The notes beneath the pieces are model-generated. The model was given only the letters and a program-made list of their open reading frames with translations, did not search any database and had not been told where the DNA came from. Positions 44,892-52,149 of a stretch of 64,000 bases of DNA are shown here, in pieces; position 1 is the stretch's first letter; each line of letters starts with the position of its first letter. The position numbers and the translations under genes are program-made. This DNA comes from an uncultured Clostridia bacterium (GTDB lineage Bacteria; Bacillota; Clostridia; Saccharofermentanales; Saccharofermentanaceae): NCBI GenBank assembly GCA_946407705.1, contig CAMJPC010000002.1:335364-399363 (forward strand), given 5' to 3'.

Positions 44892-46079
44892 TTACTTCAA
44901 TTTCGTTCCGCACTTATCGCAGAAACAGTCGTCTTCAGTAAGGATCGCATCGCAGTTCGGGCAGTGAATGAGCTTCGCACCGCATGAGGGACATTCAGTG
45001 TCAGTAGTCCTGATCTTGGCGTCGCACTCGGGACAGACGGCATCAGCGCCGGTGCTTTCTTCGTCTTCCTTAACCGTATCTTCTTTAACGGCATCTGCTG
45101 CGCCCGTGATCTTATCCACTCCCTTGCCTGCGATCTTTTTCGCGCCCGCAAACGCTTTTTTGAACGGATTTCCGCCTGCGGCTGCAGCGGCAGCAGCGTC
45201 TGCTTCTGCGCCGGTGTCAACGGCAGCACCAACGTCTCCGCCAACCGCAGTATCAGGATCAGGCGTAGTCCCCGCACTCAAAGCAGGAGCAGCGCCCGGT
45301 ACGTCAATGCTTGCGAAATCTCTCGATCTGCACCAGTCAACGATGTCCGAAGCGCGGTCAGCCAGGAACGGATGATCCATGTCGGCAAGGCTGTAGTACA
45401 TCAGGAACTTGTTCCACTTGGATTCGTCACTGTACTGCTTGAACTCTTTTGCCTGCTTCAGGAATTCTTCCTTGTTGATCCTTCCGACAAGGTTCTTTGA
45501 TCCGCACGCAAGTTCCATCATGGTCTTAACGACCGGGTCAGGTCCGCCGCAAACATATGCCGCAGCTCTGTCGGCAGAGTACTCGGAACATCTGTCCCAA
45601 TAGAGCATTGCGTATTCCAGGGTGAAAGAGACAAACGGCAGATTGAGGATCGAAGAACCCACTCCCAAAATGAATTTGATCATGGTCTTATACACGACGT
45701 GATGGCATACGATGTGCCCGCATTCATGAGCCATTACAGCCTGGATGACTTCCTTCGAACAATGCGTGATCAGTCCGCTCGTAAGCACGATGAAAGGCGT
45801 CTTGTCACCTGCGGTATAAGCGTTGATCTCGGGATTGTTTTCGAGATAGAGTTCGGGAACGGGGATCTCCAGCTTCGCACAGATCGGCGGAAGCAGGTTA
45901 TATATCTCCGGGAGCTGACGATCCGAGATCCTGAGCTTCGACGAAAGATTGCTGAGCTTGAAGCTCCTCTCCGCGAAAATGTCGCTGAACTTCTTGCTCA
46001 CCATGGTAAACGCCGGAATGGCTTTCATCGCCTTAAGCGCTTTCGCATCATTGGGATGGATAAAGAAATCTGAATTCAT
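44892..46079 (-). CDS. M48-family metalloprotease with C-terminal zinc ribbons
   Basis: A 395-residue protein. The M48 core carries HECGH (zinc and catalytic residues, ~118-122), a following membrane-like segment (~130-155) and the third ligand region EYSADRAAAY (~167). A Gly/Ala/Asp-rich linker (~255-330) leads to two zinc ribbons at the C-terminus (CPECDAK/CPSCGAK and CPNCDA/CDKCGT). M48 proteases act in membrane protein quality control. Gene order and the terminator show a single-gene transcript. The upstream region borders the tRNA array. Confidence 0.88.
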   Translation of the reverse strand: MNSDFFIHPNDAKALKAMKAIPAFTMVSKKFSDIFAERSFKLSNLSSKLRISDRQLPEIYNLLPPICAKLEIPVPELYLENNPEINAYTAGDKTPFIVLTSGLITHCSKEVIQAVMAHECGHIVCHHVVYKTMIKFILGVGSSILNLPFVSFTLEYAMLYWDRCSEYSADRAAAYVCGGPDPVVKTMMELACGSKNLVGRINKEEFLKQAKEFKQYSDESKWNKFLMYYSLADMDHPFLADRASDIVDWCRSRDFASIDVPGAAPALSAGTTPDPDTAVGGDVGAAVDTGAEADAAAAAAAGGNPFKKAFAGAKKIAGKGVDKITGAADAVKEDTVKEDEESTGADAVCPECDAKIRTTDTECPSCGAKLIHCPNCDAILTEDDCFCDKCGTKLK

Positions 46080-46131
46080 AACAAGCCCTCCGCAACATCA
46101 TAGAACAATTATAGATACATATTACTACAAA

Positions 46132-46224
46132 TGGCGTCGACACCCGGAATCGAACCGGGACACCGCTAATACAGTTACTCACGGTTTAGCAAACCGCTGC
46201 CTTACCAGTTAGGCTTATGTCGAC
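46132..46224 (-). tRNA. tRNA-Ser (anticodon GCT)
   Basis: The acceptor GTCGACA pairs with TGTCGAC, the anticodon loop is TTGCTAA, the variable arm is long and class II, the discriminator is G and CCA is encoded. Confidence 0.92.
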
Positions 46225-46229
46225 GTAAA

Positions 46230-46318
46230 TGGCGCCGTGTGAGAGATTCGAACTCCCAGTGCCCCAGGGGCACAACAGTTTTCAAGACTGACCCTCCTCC
46301 CTGCTAAGGTAACACGGC
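46230..46318 (-). tRNA. tRNA-Ser (anticodon TGA)
   Basis: The acceptor GCCGTGT pairs with ACACGGC, the loop is CTTGAAA, the long variable arm is GC-rich, the discriminator is G and CCA is encoded. Confidence 0.92.
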
Positions 46319-46335
46319 GTGTAGGAGTAAATGAT

Positions 46336-46410
46336 TGGCGATCACAGAGGGATTCGAACCCCCGGTATCCGGTCCGTAGTCGGACGGTCTATCCGCTAGC
46401 CTATGCGATC
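46336..46410 (-). tRNA. tRNA-Arg (anticodon ACG)
   Basis: The acceptor GATCGCA pairs with TGTGATC with one wobble. The loop CTACGGA sits on a TCCGA/CCGGA stem with one mismatch. The T-loop is TTCGAAT and CCA is encoded. Confidence 0.8.
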
Positions 46411-46414
46411 TTAT

Positions 46415-46482
46415 TGCTTCCGCTGAGACTCGAACTCAGATATACGGGAATGGCCCTTACGCCGGCCGACGGCGGCGGAAGC
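46415..46482 (-). pseudogene. Degenerate tRNA-like sequence, anticodon not assignable
   Basis: The acceptor GCTTCCG/CGGAAGC and the T-arm CTGAG-TTCGAGT-CTCAG are intact. The D-arm is shortened (CGCCG/CGGCG with a tiny loop), the whole is only 68 nt, and no 5-bp anticodon stem with a U33 loop can be drawn. The best fit places CAT in the loop with C33. CCA is not encoded. It touches the next tRNA with no spacer. Confidence 0.6.
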
Positions 46483-46559
46483 TGGTTGGAAAGGTGAGAC
46501 TTGAACTCACGACCACCGCTTTATAAGAACGGCACTCTGACCGGCTGAGTTACTTTCCA
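46483..46559 (-). tRNA. tRNA-Ile (anticodon TAT)
   Basis: The stem CCGTT/AGCGG carries the loop CTTATAA, the acceptor is TGGAAAG/CTTTCCA, and CCA is encoded. TAT is an uncommon bacterial isoleucine anticodon; ATA is normally read by a lysidine-modified CAT tRNA. Confidence 0.88.
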
Positions 46560-46563
46560 ATGT

Positions 46564-46650
46564 TGGTGGGCAGAGAGAGGATCGAACTCCCCGAGACCTA
46601 TGTCGCCGGTTTTACAGACCGGCCCGCTGCCTTCTACGGAATATCTGCCC
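46564..46650 (-). tRNA. tRNA-Tyr (anticodon GTA)
   Basis: The stem CCGGT/ACCGG carries the loop CTGTAAA. The class II variable arm is normal for bacterial Tyr. The acceptor is GGGCAGA/TCTGCCC and CCA is encoded. Confidence 0.92.
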
Positions 46651-46654
46651 ATGT

Positions 46655-46731
46655 TGGTGTCTGATCAGGGACTCGAACCCTGAAGAAACTGGTTTTGAAT
46701 CAGTCACGTCTGCCGGTTGCGTCAATCAGAC
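46655..46731 (-). tRNA. tRNA-Leu-like (anticodon CAA) with short variable loop
   Basis: The stem ACTGA/CCAGT carries the loop TTCAAAA. The D-loop contains the Leu-like GGCAGACG, the acceptor is GTCTGAT/ATCAGAC and CCA is encoded. The variable region is only TTCTT (5 nt), whereas bacterial tRNA-Leu normally has a long class II arm. Confidence 0.75.
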
Positions 46732-46734
46732 AAA

Positions 46735-46809
46735 TGGCACTCCCACAGCGAATCGAACGCTGATCCACGGTTTAGAAGACCGTTGCACTCTCCGTTGTGC
46801 TATGAGAGC
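46735..46809 (-). tRNA. tRNA-Arg (anticodon TCT)
   Basis: The stem ACGGT/ACCGT carries the loop CTTCTAA, the acceptor GCTCTCA/TGGGAGT has two wobble pairs, and CCA is encoded. Confidence 0.88.
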
Positions 46810-46812
46810 ATA

Positions 46813-46889
46813 TGGTGTCCGAGGCGGGAGTCGAACCCGCAAAACCTGCATCCTTAGTGCAGTACCTGTGCCAATTCGGTTACACGGAC
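46813..46889 (-). tRNA. tRNA-Leu-like (anticodon AAG) with short variable loop
   Basis: The perfect stem CTGCA/TGCAG carries the loop CTAAGGA. The acceptor GTCCGTG/CTCGGAC has one mismatch and CCA is encoded. The variable loop is GTTTT (5 nt). AAG is rare in bacteria. Confidence 0.72.
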
Positions 46890-46893
46890 AATT

Positions 46894-46970
46894 TGGTCTC
46901 CCGAGCGGGTTTCGAACCCGCAGTCCCCGCTTTTTAAGAGCAGTTCGTATACCAATTCCGACACCGGGAG
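46894..46970 (-). tRNA. tRNA-Leu-like (anticodon TAA) with short variable loop
   Basis: The stem CTGCT/AGCGG carries the loop CTTAAAA. The D-loop (GGAATTGGTATACGAA) is of the Leu kind, the acceptor is CTCCCGG/TCGGGAG and CCA is encoded. The variable loop is GGACT (5 nt). Confidence 0.75.
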
Positions 46971-46973
46971 ATG

Positions 46974-47050
46974 TGGTGTCCCTACCCGGATTCGAACCGG
47001 GAGATGGGCGGCTCTGAACCGCCTGCGTATGCCATTTTCGCCATAGAGAC
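46974..47050 (-). tRNA. tRNA-Leu-like (anticodon CAG) with short variable loop
   Basis: The perfect stem GGCGG/CCGCC carries the loop TTCAGAG, the acceptor GTCTCTA/TAGGGAC has one wobble, and CCA is encoded. The variable loop is CATCT (5 nt). Confidence 0.75.
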
Positions 47051-47070
47051 AAATAACGCATAAAGCGTTT

Positions 47071-47144
47071 TGGTCGGAGTAGAAGGAGTCGAACCTTCGC
47101 CACGTGGTCCCAGGCCACGGATACTACCGTTATACGACACCCCG
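47071..47144 (-). tRNA. tRNA-Pro (anticodon TGG)
   Basis: The stem CGTGG/CCACG carries the loop CCTGGGA, the acceptor CGGGGTG/TACTCCG has wobble pairs, and CCA is encoded. Confidence 0.85.
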
Positions 47145-47147
47145 ATA

Positions 47148-47223
47148 TGGTGGATGTGGCAGGCTTCGAACCTGCGGCCTTCAGATTAAGAGTCTGCTAC
47201 TCTGCCAGCTGAGTTACACATCC
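47148..47223 (-). tRNA. tRNA-Lys (anticodon CTT)
   Basis: The loop CTCTTAA sits on GCAGA/TCTGA, the acceptor is GGATGTG/CACATCC, the T-loop is TTCGAAG and CCA is encoded. Confidence 0.88.
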
Positions 47224-47226
47224 ATG

Positions 47227-47301
47227 TGGTGGATCCGGAGGGACTCGAACCCTCATCTCACGGATTAAAGGTCCGGTCTGTTACCGTTACACCACGGATC
47301 C
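47227..47301 (-). tRNA. tRNA, best read as Lys (anticodon TTT) with C33
   Basis: The acceptor GGATCCG/CGGATCC and the T-arm are intact and CCA is encoded. The anticodon arm fits best as CCGGA/TCCGT (one mismatch) with the loop CCTTTAA, which places TTT at 34-36 but C instead of the nearly universal U at 33. Isotype is uncertain. Confidence 0.6.
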
Positions 47302-47304
47302 GTT

Positions 47305-47380
47305 TGGTGGGAAGATCTGGTGTCGGACCAGACTCTTCAGGGCTTCAACCTGACGCTTTCACCGGATTAGCTTTCTTCCC
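47305..47380 (-). tRNA. tRNA-Phe (anticodon GAA) with altered T-loop
   Basis: The stem TCAGG/CCTGA carries the loop TTGAAGC, the acceptor is GGGAAGA/TCTTCCC and CCA is encoded. The T-loop reads TCCGACA, so position 55, nearly always U (pseudouridine), is C. Confidence 0.75.
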
Positions 47381-47418
47381 GTTTCGGGCAGCTCCGGGAA
47401 GTGCCTTTCCCGAAACCG
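47380..47418. other. Hairpin inside the tRNA array
   Basis: GTTTCGGG and CCCGAAAC flank a 23-nt loop between tRNA-Phe and tRNA-Asn. It may be a processing signal or the remnant of a lost tRNA gene. Confidence 0.4.
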
Positions 47419-47462
47419 CCGCGTAGACACGCGCAAGAAGTGCCTTTCTTACTGTGTCTTTT

Positions 47463-47538
47463 TGGCACCCCCGGAAGGATTCGAACCTTCAACCTACCGG
47501 TTAACAGCCGTTTGCTCTACCGATTGAGCCACAGGGGT
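47463..47538 (-). tRNA. tRNA-Asn (anticodon GTT)
   Basis: The loop CTGTTAA sits on AACGG/CCGGT, the acceptor is ACCCCTG/CGGGGGT, the discriminator is G and CCA is encoded. It is the first tRNA of the array in the direction of transcription. Confidence 0.9.
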
Positions 47539-47573
47539 GTATCAAGGATTAAGTTGTCAAGCTGCGTGGGCAA

Positions 47574-47610
47574 TAAAAAAGGACCGCCCGGTTTTTCGTC
47601 GGACGATCCT
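47574..47610 (-). terminator. Intrinsic terminator upstream of the tRNA array
   Basis: On the minus strand, GGA-CGTCCG pairs imperfectly with CGGGCGGTCC and is followed by TTTTTTATT. It lies 40 bases downstream of the small frame at 47653-47808 and before tRNA-Asn. Confidence 0.7.
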
Positions 47611-47652
47611 GATATCAAAAACAGATTTGTCTGTGCCTAAACAAAAGCCTGA

Positions 47653-47808
47653 TTAACATCGTAACCGCCCATTTGATCCATAGTTGCGCTTATAGCTGTT
47701 TCTGCTGCTCGAAAACGATTTCAGGTCAAAAGCGCATATGGAAACCAACGTCCTGGGGTTGAACGTTTTGAGGAGATTCAGGCTGTTTTTCAACATACAA
47801 GTTTCCAT
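47653..47808 (-). CDS. 51-residue cysteine-containing small protein (tentative)
   Basis: The frame starts METCMLKN after AAAGGACAAAAGACA and ends in a Ser/Arg/Asn-rich tail (SSSRNSYKRNYGSNGR) with a final Cys. A terminator follows 40 bases later, which supports a separate small transcript. It could be a short regulatory or peptide gene, or no gene at all. I see no family match. Confidence 0.35.
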   Translation of the reverse strand: METCMLKNSLNLLKTFNPRTLVSICAFDLKSFSSSRNSYKRNYGSNGRLRC

Positions 47809-48029
47809 TGTCTTTTGTCCTTTCATATTTCTAAACAAAAAATAGAAGTGCTGCACGATCCATCTCAATCTTAGAGTTGGATGTCGGACAGGCACTTCCT
47901 TCATCAGCGATAAGATAACACATCGATTTTGGATGTGCAACCCCTTTTTCGAAAAAAGTTTTCCGCCAAACGCCTTGATTTGCTTTGTTTGAGAGGGTTG
48001 GCTTTTTCTTATTTATTAAGGCAATAAGT

Positions 48030-49547
48030 CTACGCCTTATGCCCGCCGATCTGCTGATTTCTCTCGATCGCAGTTCCGCCCTCCTGCAGGTTTTTTGCCT
48101 TAAGAACAGCATTCTTCCCGTACTTCTGTTTTATCTCCAACATAGCTTCCTGCAGTGCACGTTCTTTCTGATCCTGTGCTTTTTCATCAGCATGATTTTC
48201 CGAAGGCTTATCCATATCAAAGATACTCATCTGCTCATATACTGCTTTATCCGGAACCTCATCCTCAGGCAGTACGTTGCATGCTGTAAGATTAAGTCTC
48301 CTCGACATAAGTTCCTTATTAACTATCCTGTCAAAGAGTTCCATTACCGCTTCAGTGATCTTCTTTGTCGAAGATGTGTGTTTAGGCAGATTGATCGTTC
48401 CATGTGCATGTTTGGGAACTTCACGTCCGTAGTAATCAACAGTCACTTCACCATCGTAACTGCCGCTCTCAAGGCTCACCTGATCGTAGTTAATGGTGAG
48501 CACAAGCTGGTCAGTAACCAAGCGCTTGGAAACAAGGTCCAAAGACAACGTATCCGCCATTTCCCACACTATGAGTTTGGTATGTTCATAGCTTGTAGGA
48601 TGCTGTAAGACCTGCCCTGCTCCAAGGCTGTTTGAATCAGGTTTGTATGCCTTTACATCTGCAATGGTGGTAGGTTCTATTCCCCAAGCGTGATCGATCA
48701 GAAGTTCAGCATTTTTGCCGAGCAGCTTATACAAAACACCGATGTATTCACGGTTTGTCGAGAACAAAGCAATGTCGCCCATCGTGAAGATCCCGTACTT
48801 TTCGAGTCTTGCGGCGGTGCCTCTTCCCACTCTCCAGAAATCAGTGATCGGCTTATGATCCCACAGCTGCTCCTTGTACTGCTCCTCATCGATCGATGCA
48901 ATGCGGACGCCGTTCTCGTCGGCGGGAATATGCTTTGCCACGATATCCATCGCGACCTTGCAAAGATACATGTTCGGGCCTATTCCGGCAGTAGCAGTTA
49001 TGCCCGTTGCCTTAAGGACATCCTGTATCAGCATCCTCGCAAACCCATGTGCATCCACGTTATAGATATCAAGATACGACGTGGCGTCAATGAACACCTC
49101 ATCGATCGAGTATGCGAAAATATCCTCCGGCGCGACGTACTTTAAATAGATCCCGTAGATCTTCGCGCTCGTGCTCATGTACTTCGCCATCTGCGGCTTC
49201 GCAACAATGTAATCCACCGCCAGCGTCTTATCTGCGTTGAGTTCAGAACCGAAGTGGCTCTTTCCTTTAAGCCAACGTTCGGGGGCAGCATATCTTCTAT
49301 CATTATTGACCCGCTCAACTGTCTGCACTACCTCGAAAAGTCTTGCTCTTCCGGGAATTCCGTAACTCTTAAGCGAAGGCGACACAGCAAGGCAGATCGT
49401 CTTCTCGGTACGGCTGCTGTCAGCAACGACCAGGTTTGTATTGAGCGGATCCAATCCCCTCTCAACGCACTCTACAGATGCATAGAATGATTTCAGGTCG
49501 ATTGCCAGATACGTTCTATCCATCTGAATTCTCCGTAACTTCTGCAT
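48030..49547 (-). CDS. Y-family DNA polymerase (UmuC/DinB-like)
   Basis: A 505-residue protein starting after GGGAGGATTAAGG. It has the Y-family opening YLAIDLKSFYASVECV, the catalytic SIDEVFID motif, a helix-hairpin-helix region (DFWRVGRGTAARLEKYGI) and a little-finger domain. The C-terminal part is longer than in DinB and ends in a charged, helical tail (KAQDQKERALQEAML), as in UmuC-like proteins of Firmicutes and mobile elements. It should perform translesion synthesis after DNA damage. No umuD-like gene is adjacent. Confidence 0.9.
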   Translation of the reverse strand: MQKLRRIQMDRTYLAIDLKSFYASVECVERGLDPLNTNLVVADSSRTEKTICLAVSPSLKSYGIPGRARLFEVVQTVERVNNDRRYAAPERWLKGKSHFGSELNADKTLAVDYIVAKPQMAKYMSTSAKIYGIYLKYVAPEDIFAYSIDEVFIDATSYLDIYNVDAHGFARMLIQDVLKATGITATAGIGPNMYLCKVAMDIVAKHIPADENGVRIASIDEEQYKEQLWDHKPITDFWRVGRGTAARLEKYGIFTMGDIALFSTNREYIGVLYKLLGKNAELLIDHAWGIEPTTIADVKAYKPDSNSLGAGQVLQHPTSYEHTKLIVWEMADTLSLDLVSKRLVTDQLVLTINYDQVSLESGSYDGEVTVDYYGREVPKHAHGTINLPKHTSSTKKITEAVMELFDRIVNKELMSRRLNLTACNVLPEDEVPDKAVYEQMSIFDMDKPSENHADEKAQDQKERALQEAMLEIKQKYGKNAVLKAKNLQEGGTAIERNQQIGGHKA

Positions 49548-49577
49548 ACCTTAATCCTCCCTTTCGCGTAAATATTT

Positions 49578-49925
49578 GTGCGTTCCTTTCAGGCACAGAA
49601 GTGTGACTCCGAGGAGGCTAAGGTCAAGTACACCCAGATTAAGAGCCCCGTCGTAGCGAAGCGAATGGGTAAGAAGGAGCCGGGCTTCCCCTCCAACTGG
49701 GATGAGATATGTTACGGCATCATGAAGGATATCCTCTACGCCAAGTTCTCCAACCCGGAGCTCCGTGCAAAGTTAACAGCAACAGGCCACGCCACTCTGA
49801 TCGAGGGCAACCATTGGCATGATAACCGCTGGGGCCACTGCACGTGTGAGAAGTGTGCAACCAAGGAAGGGCAGAATTGGCTCGGAAAGATACTGATGGA
49901 GATCAGGGATACCAAAGGGACTTAA
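49578..49925 (+). pseudogene. 5'-truncated NADAR (YbiA-like) fragment
   Basis: A 115-residue frame that aligns by eye with residues ~38-151 of the intact NADAR protein at 56351: FQAQKC..EE, KRMGKKEP, NWDEI.YGIMK, KL.ATG.ATLIEGN.WHDN.WG. The N-terminal ~38 residues, with part of the active site, are missing, and the frame has only a GTG without a proper ribosome site. It ends against the convergent dnaB gene. It is probably a decayed second copy whose 5' end was lost where the polymerase promoter now lies. Confidence 0.75.
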
Positions 49926-51469
49926 GCCAGTCCCTCCGGATACTCCTCATGCGCGTCAGCAAAGAAGGAATCTTCCTGCTGCGCGCCCTCATCCTCCGAC
50001 AAAGGCGGATCCATGACGGGTTCATCGTCAGGCTCGGGAACTTTATCGTAAGACATGACGGGCTCTTCAGGGGTATTGCCTGTGTATTCGTAGAACAGCG
50101 TCTTGCTGGGAATCCACCAGACCTGGTCTTTGCCGACCGGGCCGTGACGGTTTTTCGCGAGGTAGATAAAGGCAGGGCTGGCCTCCGAGCCGCTGTCCTG
50201 TTTCGTATCAGGCCGAGCGTTCTCCTCGTAAGCTGCGGGTCCGTCCTTCTTATGGTAGTAATCGGGCCTGTCAACAAACATGACTGTATCGGCATCCTGC
50301 TCGATGGCACCCGAATCTCGAAGATCTGAGATCTGCGGCGTGTGGTCATTTCGCTTGGCCGAATCTCTGGACAGCTGTGAGAGCGCGATTATCGGTATCC
50401 TGAGTTCTTTCGCAAGAAGCTTGAGATTTCGGGAAATCTTCGCGACCTCGTCGTTACGGGATCTGTTGCCCATGCTCTTCATTTCAATGAGCTGGATATA
50501 GTCCACGAAAATAAGCTTTGGGCGCACGCCCGACGAGATCAGCTGCTGGATCTTTGCTTTCATGGTCATCGGGTCTATATCGGCAGTGTCGCCAAAGTAG
50601 ATCGGGTAATCCCTCAGCTTCACCATCGCCTGGTCCAGCTGCTTCCAGTCGCTGTCGGTAATCTGACGCGAGTTTATGATCGAGCTCACTGACTTCGTCA
50701 TGGCCGAGGACATTATTCTCTTGCCGATCTCTTCCATGGTCATCTCCAGCGAAAATATGACAACAGGGTTCTGGTTCGCTGCAACATTAACCGCCATGTT
50801 GACGGCCAGCGCGGTCTTTCCCATACCGGGACGTGCAGCAAGAATATGAAGCGTTCCCGGACCGAGACCGCCCATCATGAGATCGAGCCTGGGGAAGCCG
50901 AGCTTGATCTTTGCTCCTGAATTAGCTTCACGGATTTCATCAGTAATGCTGGAAAGCGTCAGTTTAAGAACCTCGGACAAAACGACAAGGTCTTTGGCCT
51001 CGCCGAAACTGTTCAGCTTGGACAGCTCGCCGATTGCGTATTTCACCACTTCGGATGAACGGTATTTTCCTCCGAGCGTCTCCTTCCGCACATTATCGAG
51101 AATCTTGAGGATCTTTCGTTTCTCGTTCCTCTCCCTGATGGCGTTAATGTAGCTGTGAATTGCCGAATTAGCTGCGACCAGGTCACCCACGTGGTAAACG
51201 TATCTCTGGCCGCCGGCCTTTTCGACCAGGCCTCTGCGTTCCAGTTCAGAGATAACGGTGAACCTGTCTATCTCAGTCTCATCGAAATACATGTCGAGAA
51301 TGACGCTGTAGATGGTGCTGTTGCGGCTGTCGGTAAAATCCTCGTCAGTGATCTTGCTCTGGACCACTTCCATCATCGCGTTGTTCTTGCGCATGCAAAG
51401 CGAAAGAATGGCCATCTCGACATCTATGTCGCAAACAGGCTCGATTACCCCGTCAATGAGATTTTCCAT
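49922..51469 (-). CDS. dnaB: Replicative DNA helicase (DnaB family)
   Basis: A 515-residue protein. The N-terminal helical domain (~12-110) is followed by a RecA-like ATPase with Walker A (AARPGMGKTALA), Walker B (LIFVDYIQL), the ALSQLSR sensor and a late arginine region (KNRHGPVG). The C-terminal tail after ~450 is acidic and disordered. DnaB unwinds DNA ahead of the replication fork as a hexamer. GGGGAGG lies before the ATG at 51469; an upstream extension in frame lacks a site. Whether this is the main chromosomal helicase or an element-borne copy cannot be told here; no rplI or other usual neighbour is present. Confidence 0.92.
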   Translation of the reverse strand: MENLIDGVIEPVCDIDVEMAILSLCMRKNNAMMEVVQSKITDEDFTDSRNSTIYSVILDMYFDETEIDRFTVISELERRGLVEKAGGQRYVYHVGDLVAANSAIHSYINAIRERNEKRKILKILDNVRKETLGGKYRSSEVVKYAIGELSKLNSFGEAKDLVVLSEVLKLTLSSITDEIREANSGAKIKLGFPRLDLMMGGLGPGTLHILAARPGMGKTALAVNMAVNVAANQNPVVIFSLEMTMEEIGKRIMSSAMTKSVSSIINSRQITDSDWKQLDQAMVKLRDYPIYFGDTADIDPMTMKAKIQQLISSGVRPKLIFVDYIQLIEMKSMGNRSRNDEVAKISRNLKLLAKELRIPIIALSQLSRDSAKRNDHTPQISDLRDSGAIEQDADTVMFVDRPDYYHKKDGPAAYEENARPDTKQDSGSEASPAFIYLAKNRHGPVGKDQVWWIPSKTLFYEYTGNTPEEPVMSYDKVPEPDDEPVMDPPLSEDEGAQQEDSFFADAHEEYPEGLA

Positions 51470-51578
51470 AGTCGTACCTCCCCACACCTTAAGATTCCCC
51501 GTGTGGTCATTATAGAAAACACGATGGTGCAATTTGCGGACAACTATTTGATTATCAGGACAACTTAGAAAGACCCTC

Positions 51579-51860
51579 TCAAAGAACCTCTCTGGTCTCG
51601 TCCAAAATCTCTGCTTCGGTATTGGACTCAACAAAAGACGAGATGGAATCCATCAGGCTGTCGGCCATCGCGTTGTGCGGAACTATGGCAGCCACGCCGA
51701 TCACTATAATCTGATGCGTGTCCTGCTCGTCGATCTCTGCGCTGGACACGTGAAATCTGTTCTGTAACAGTGTTACAAGGCTTTTCACGATCATGCGCTT
51801 CTCTTTAAGGCTGTGTACCCAGGGGGCATAGAGCCTGAATGTCATTGTAGCTATTTTCAT
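51579..51860 (-). CDS. DUF503/YlxP-like small protein
   Basis: A 93-residue protein with the DUF503 pattern: a first strand (MKIATMTFRLYAPW), then the HSLKEKRMIVKSLVTLL helix and a ferredoxin-like alpha/beta remainder with VSSAEIDEQD. The family (YlxP) is often encoded near infB/rbfA and may be linked to ribosome biogenesis, but here it stands in an accessory region. It follows a 54-residue small gene closely. Confidence 0.8.
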   Translation of the reverse strand: MKIATMTFRLYAPWVHSLKEKRMIVKSLVTLLQNRFHVSSAEIDEQDTHQIIVIGVAAIVPHNAMADSLMDSISSFVESNTEAEILDETREVL

Positions 51861-51878
51861 AATCTGATTATCTGCTGA

Positions 51879-52043
51879 TTACAGCTTATATCTCTTCATA
51901 AACTCCATGTAATCTTCAAAGGAGTCCACACTGTAAACAGTATCATCCGGATCCTTGGAAACATCAATGGGTTCGTTCGGATCATCTGATACTTTGATTA
52001 TTTCCTCATCATGACCAAAAATCTTCCTTGTATAGCTATTCAT
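51879..52043 (-). CDS. 54-residue acidic small protein
   Basis: The frame starts MNSYTRKIFG after GGAGGGTGGAGG, ten bases or fewer upstream. It is acidic, with a DDPNEPIDVSKDPDD segment and a helical C-terminus (SFEDYMEFMKRYKL). It lies 18 bases upstream of the DUF503 gene, likely in one transcript. No family is recognised. Confidence 0.55.
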   Translation of the reverse strand: MNSYTRKIFGHDEEIIKVSDDPNEPIDVSKDPDDTVYSVDSFEDYMEFMKRYKL

Positions 52044-52149
52044 GCCTCCACCCTCCGATCAAGTCTTCAAACAGCTCTAAACTCATGGACTTGCTTGTCT
52101 GATCATTCTATAGTTTGTGTTCTCCGAGGAACCGCTAAAGCCGTGTAAA

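Noticed and set aside
46415..46482. tRNA-Pyl or other special suppressor tRNA
   Set aside because: The short D-loop and variable loop look similar, but there is no CTA anticodon, no U33 loop and no pylS-like gene in the window.
46655..46731. Reading this tRNA as plus-strand Gln(TTG)
   Set aside because: The anticodon arm alone would fit on the plus strand, but the T-arm (TTCGAGT) and the encoded CCA are on the minus strand.
46726..47118. Open frame of about 130 codons on the minus strand
   Set aside because: It runs through six tRNA genes and its sequence is a read-out of T-arms (RxR-rich). No ribosome site.
49922..51634. Longer N-terminus of DnaB
   Set aside because: The upstream 55 codons lack a ribosome site and family similarity; GGGGAGG precedes the ATG at 51469.
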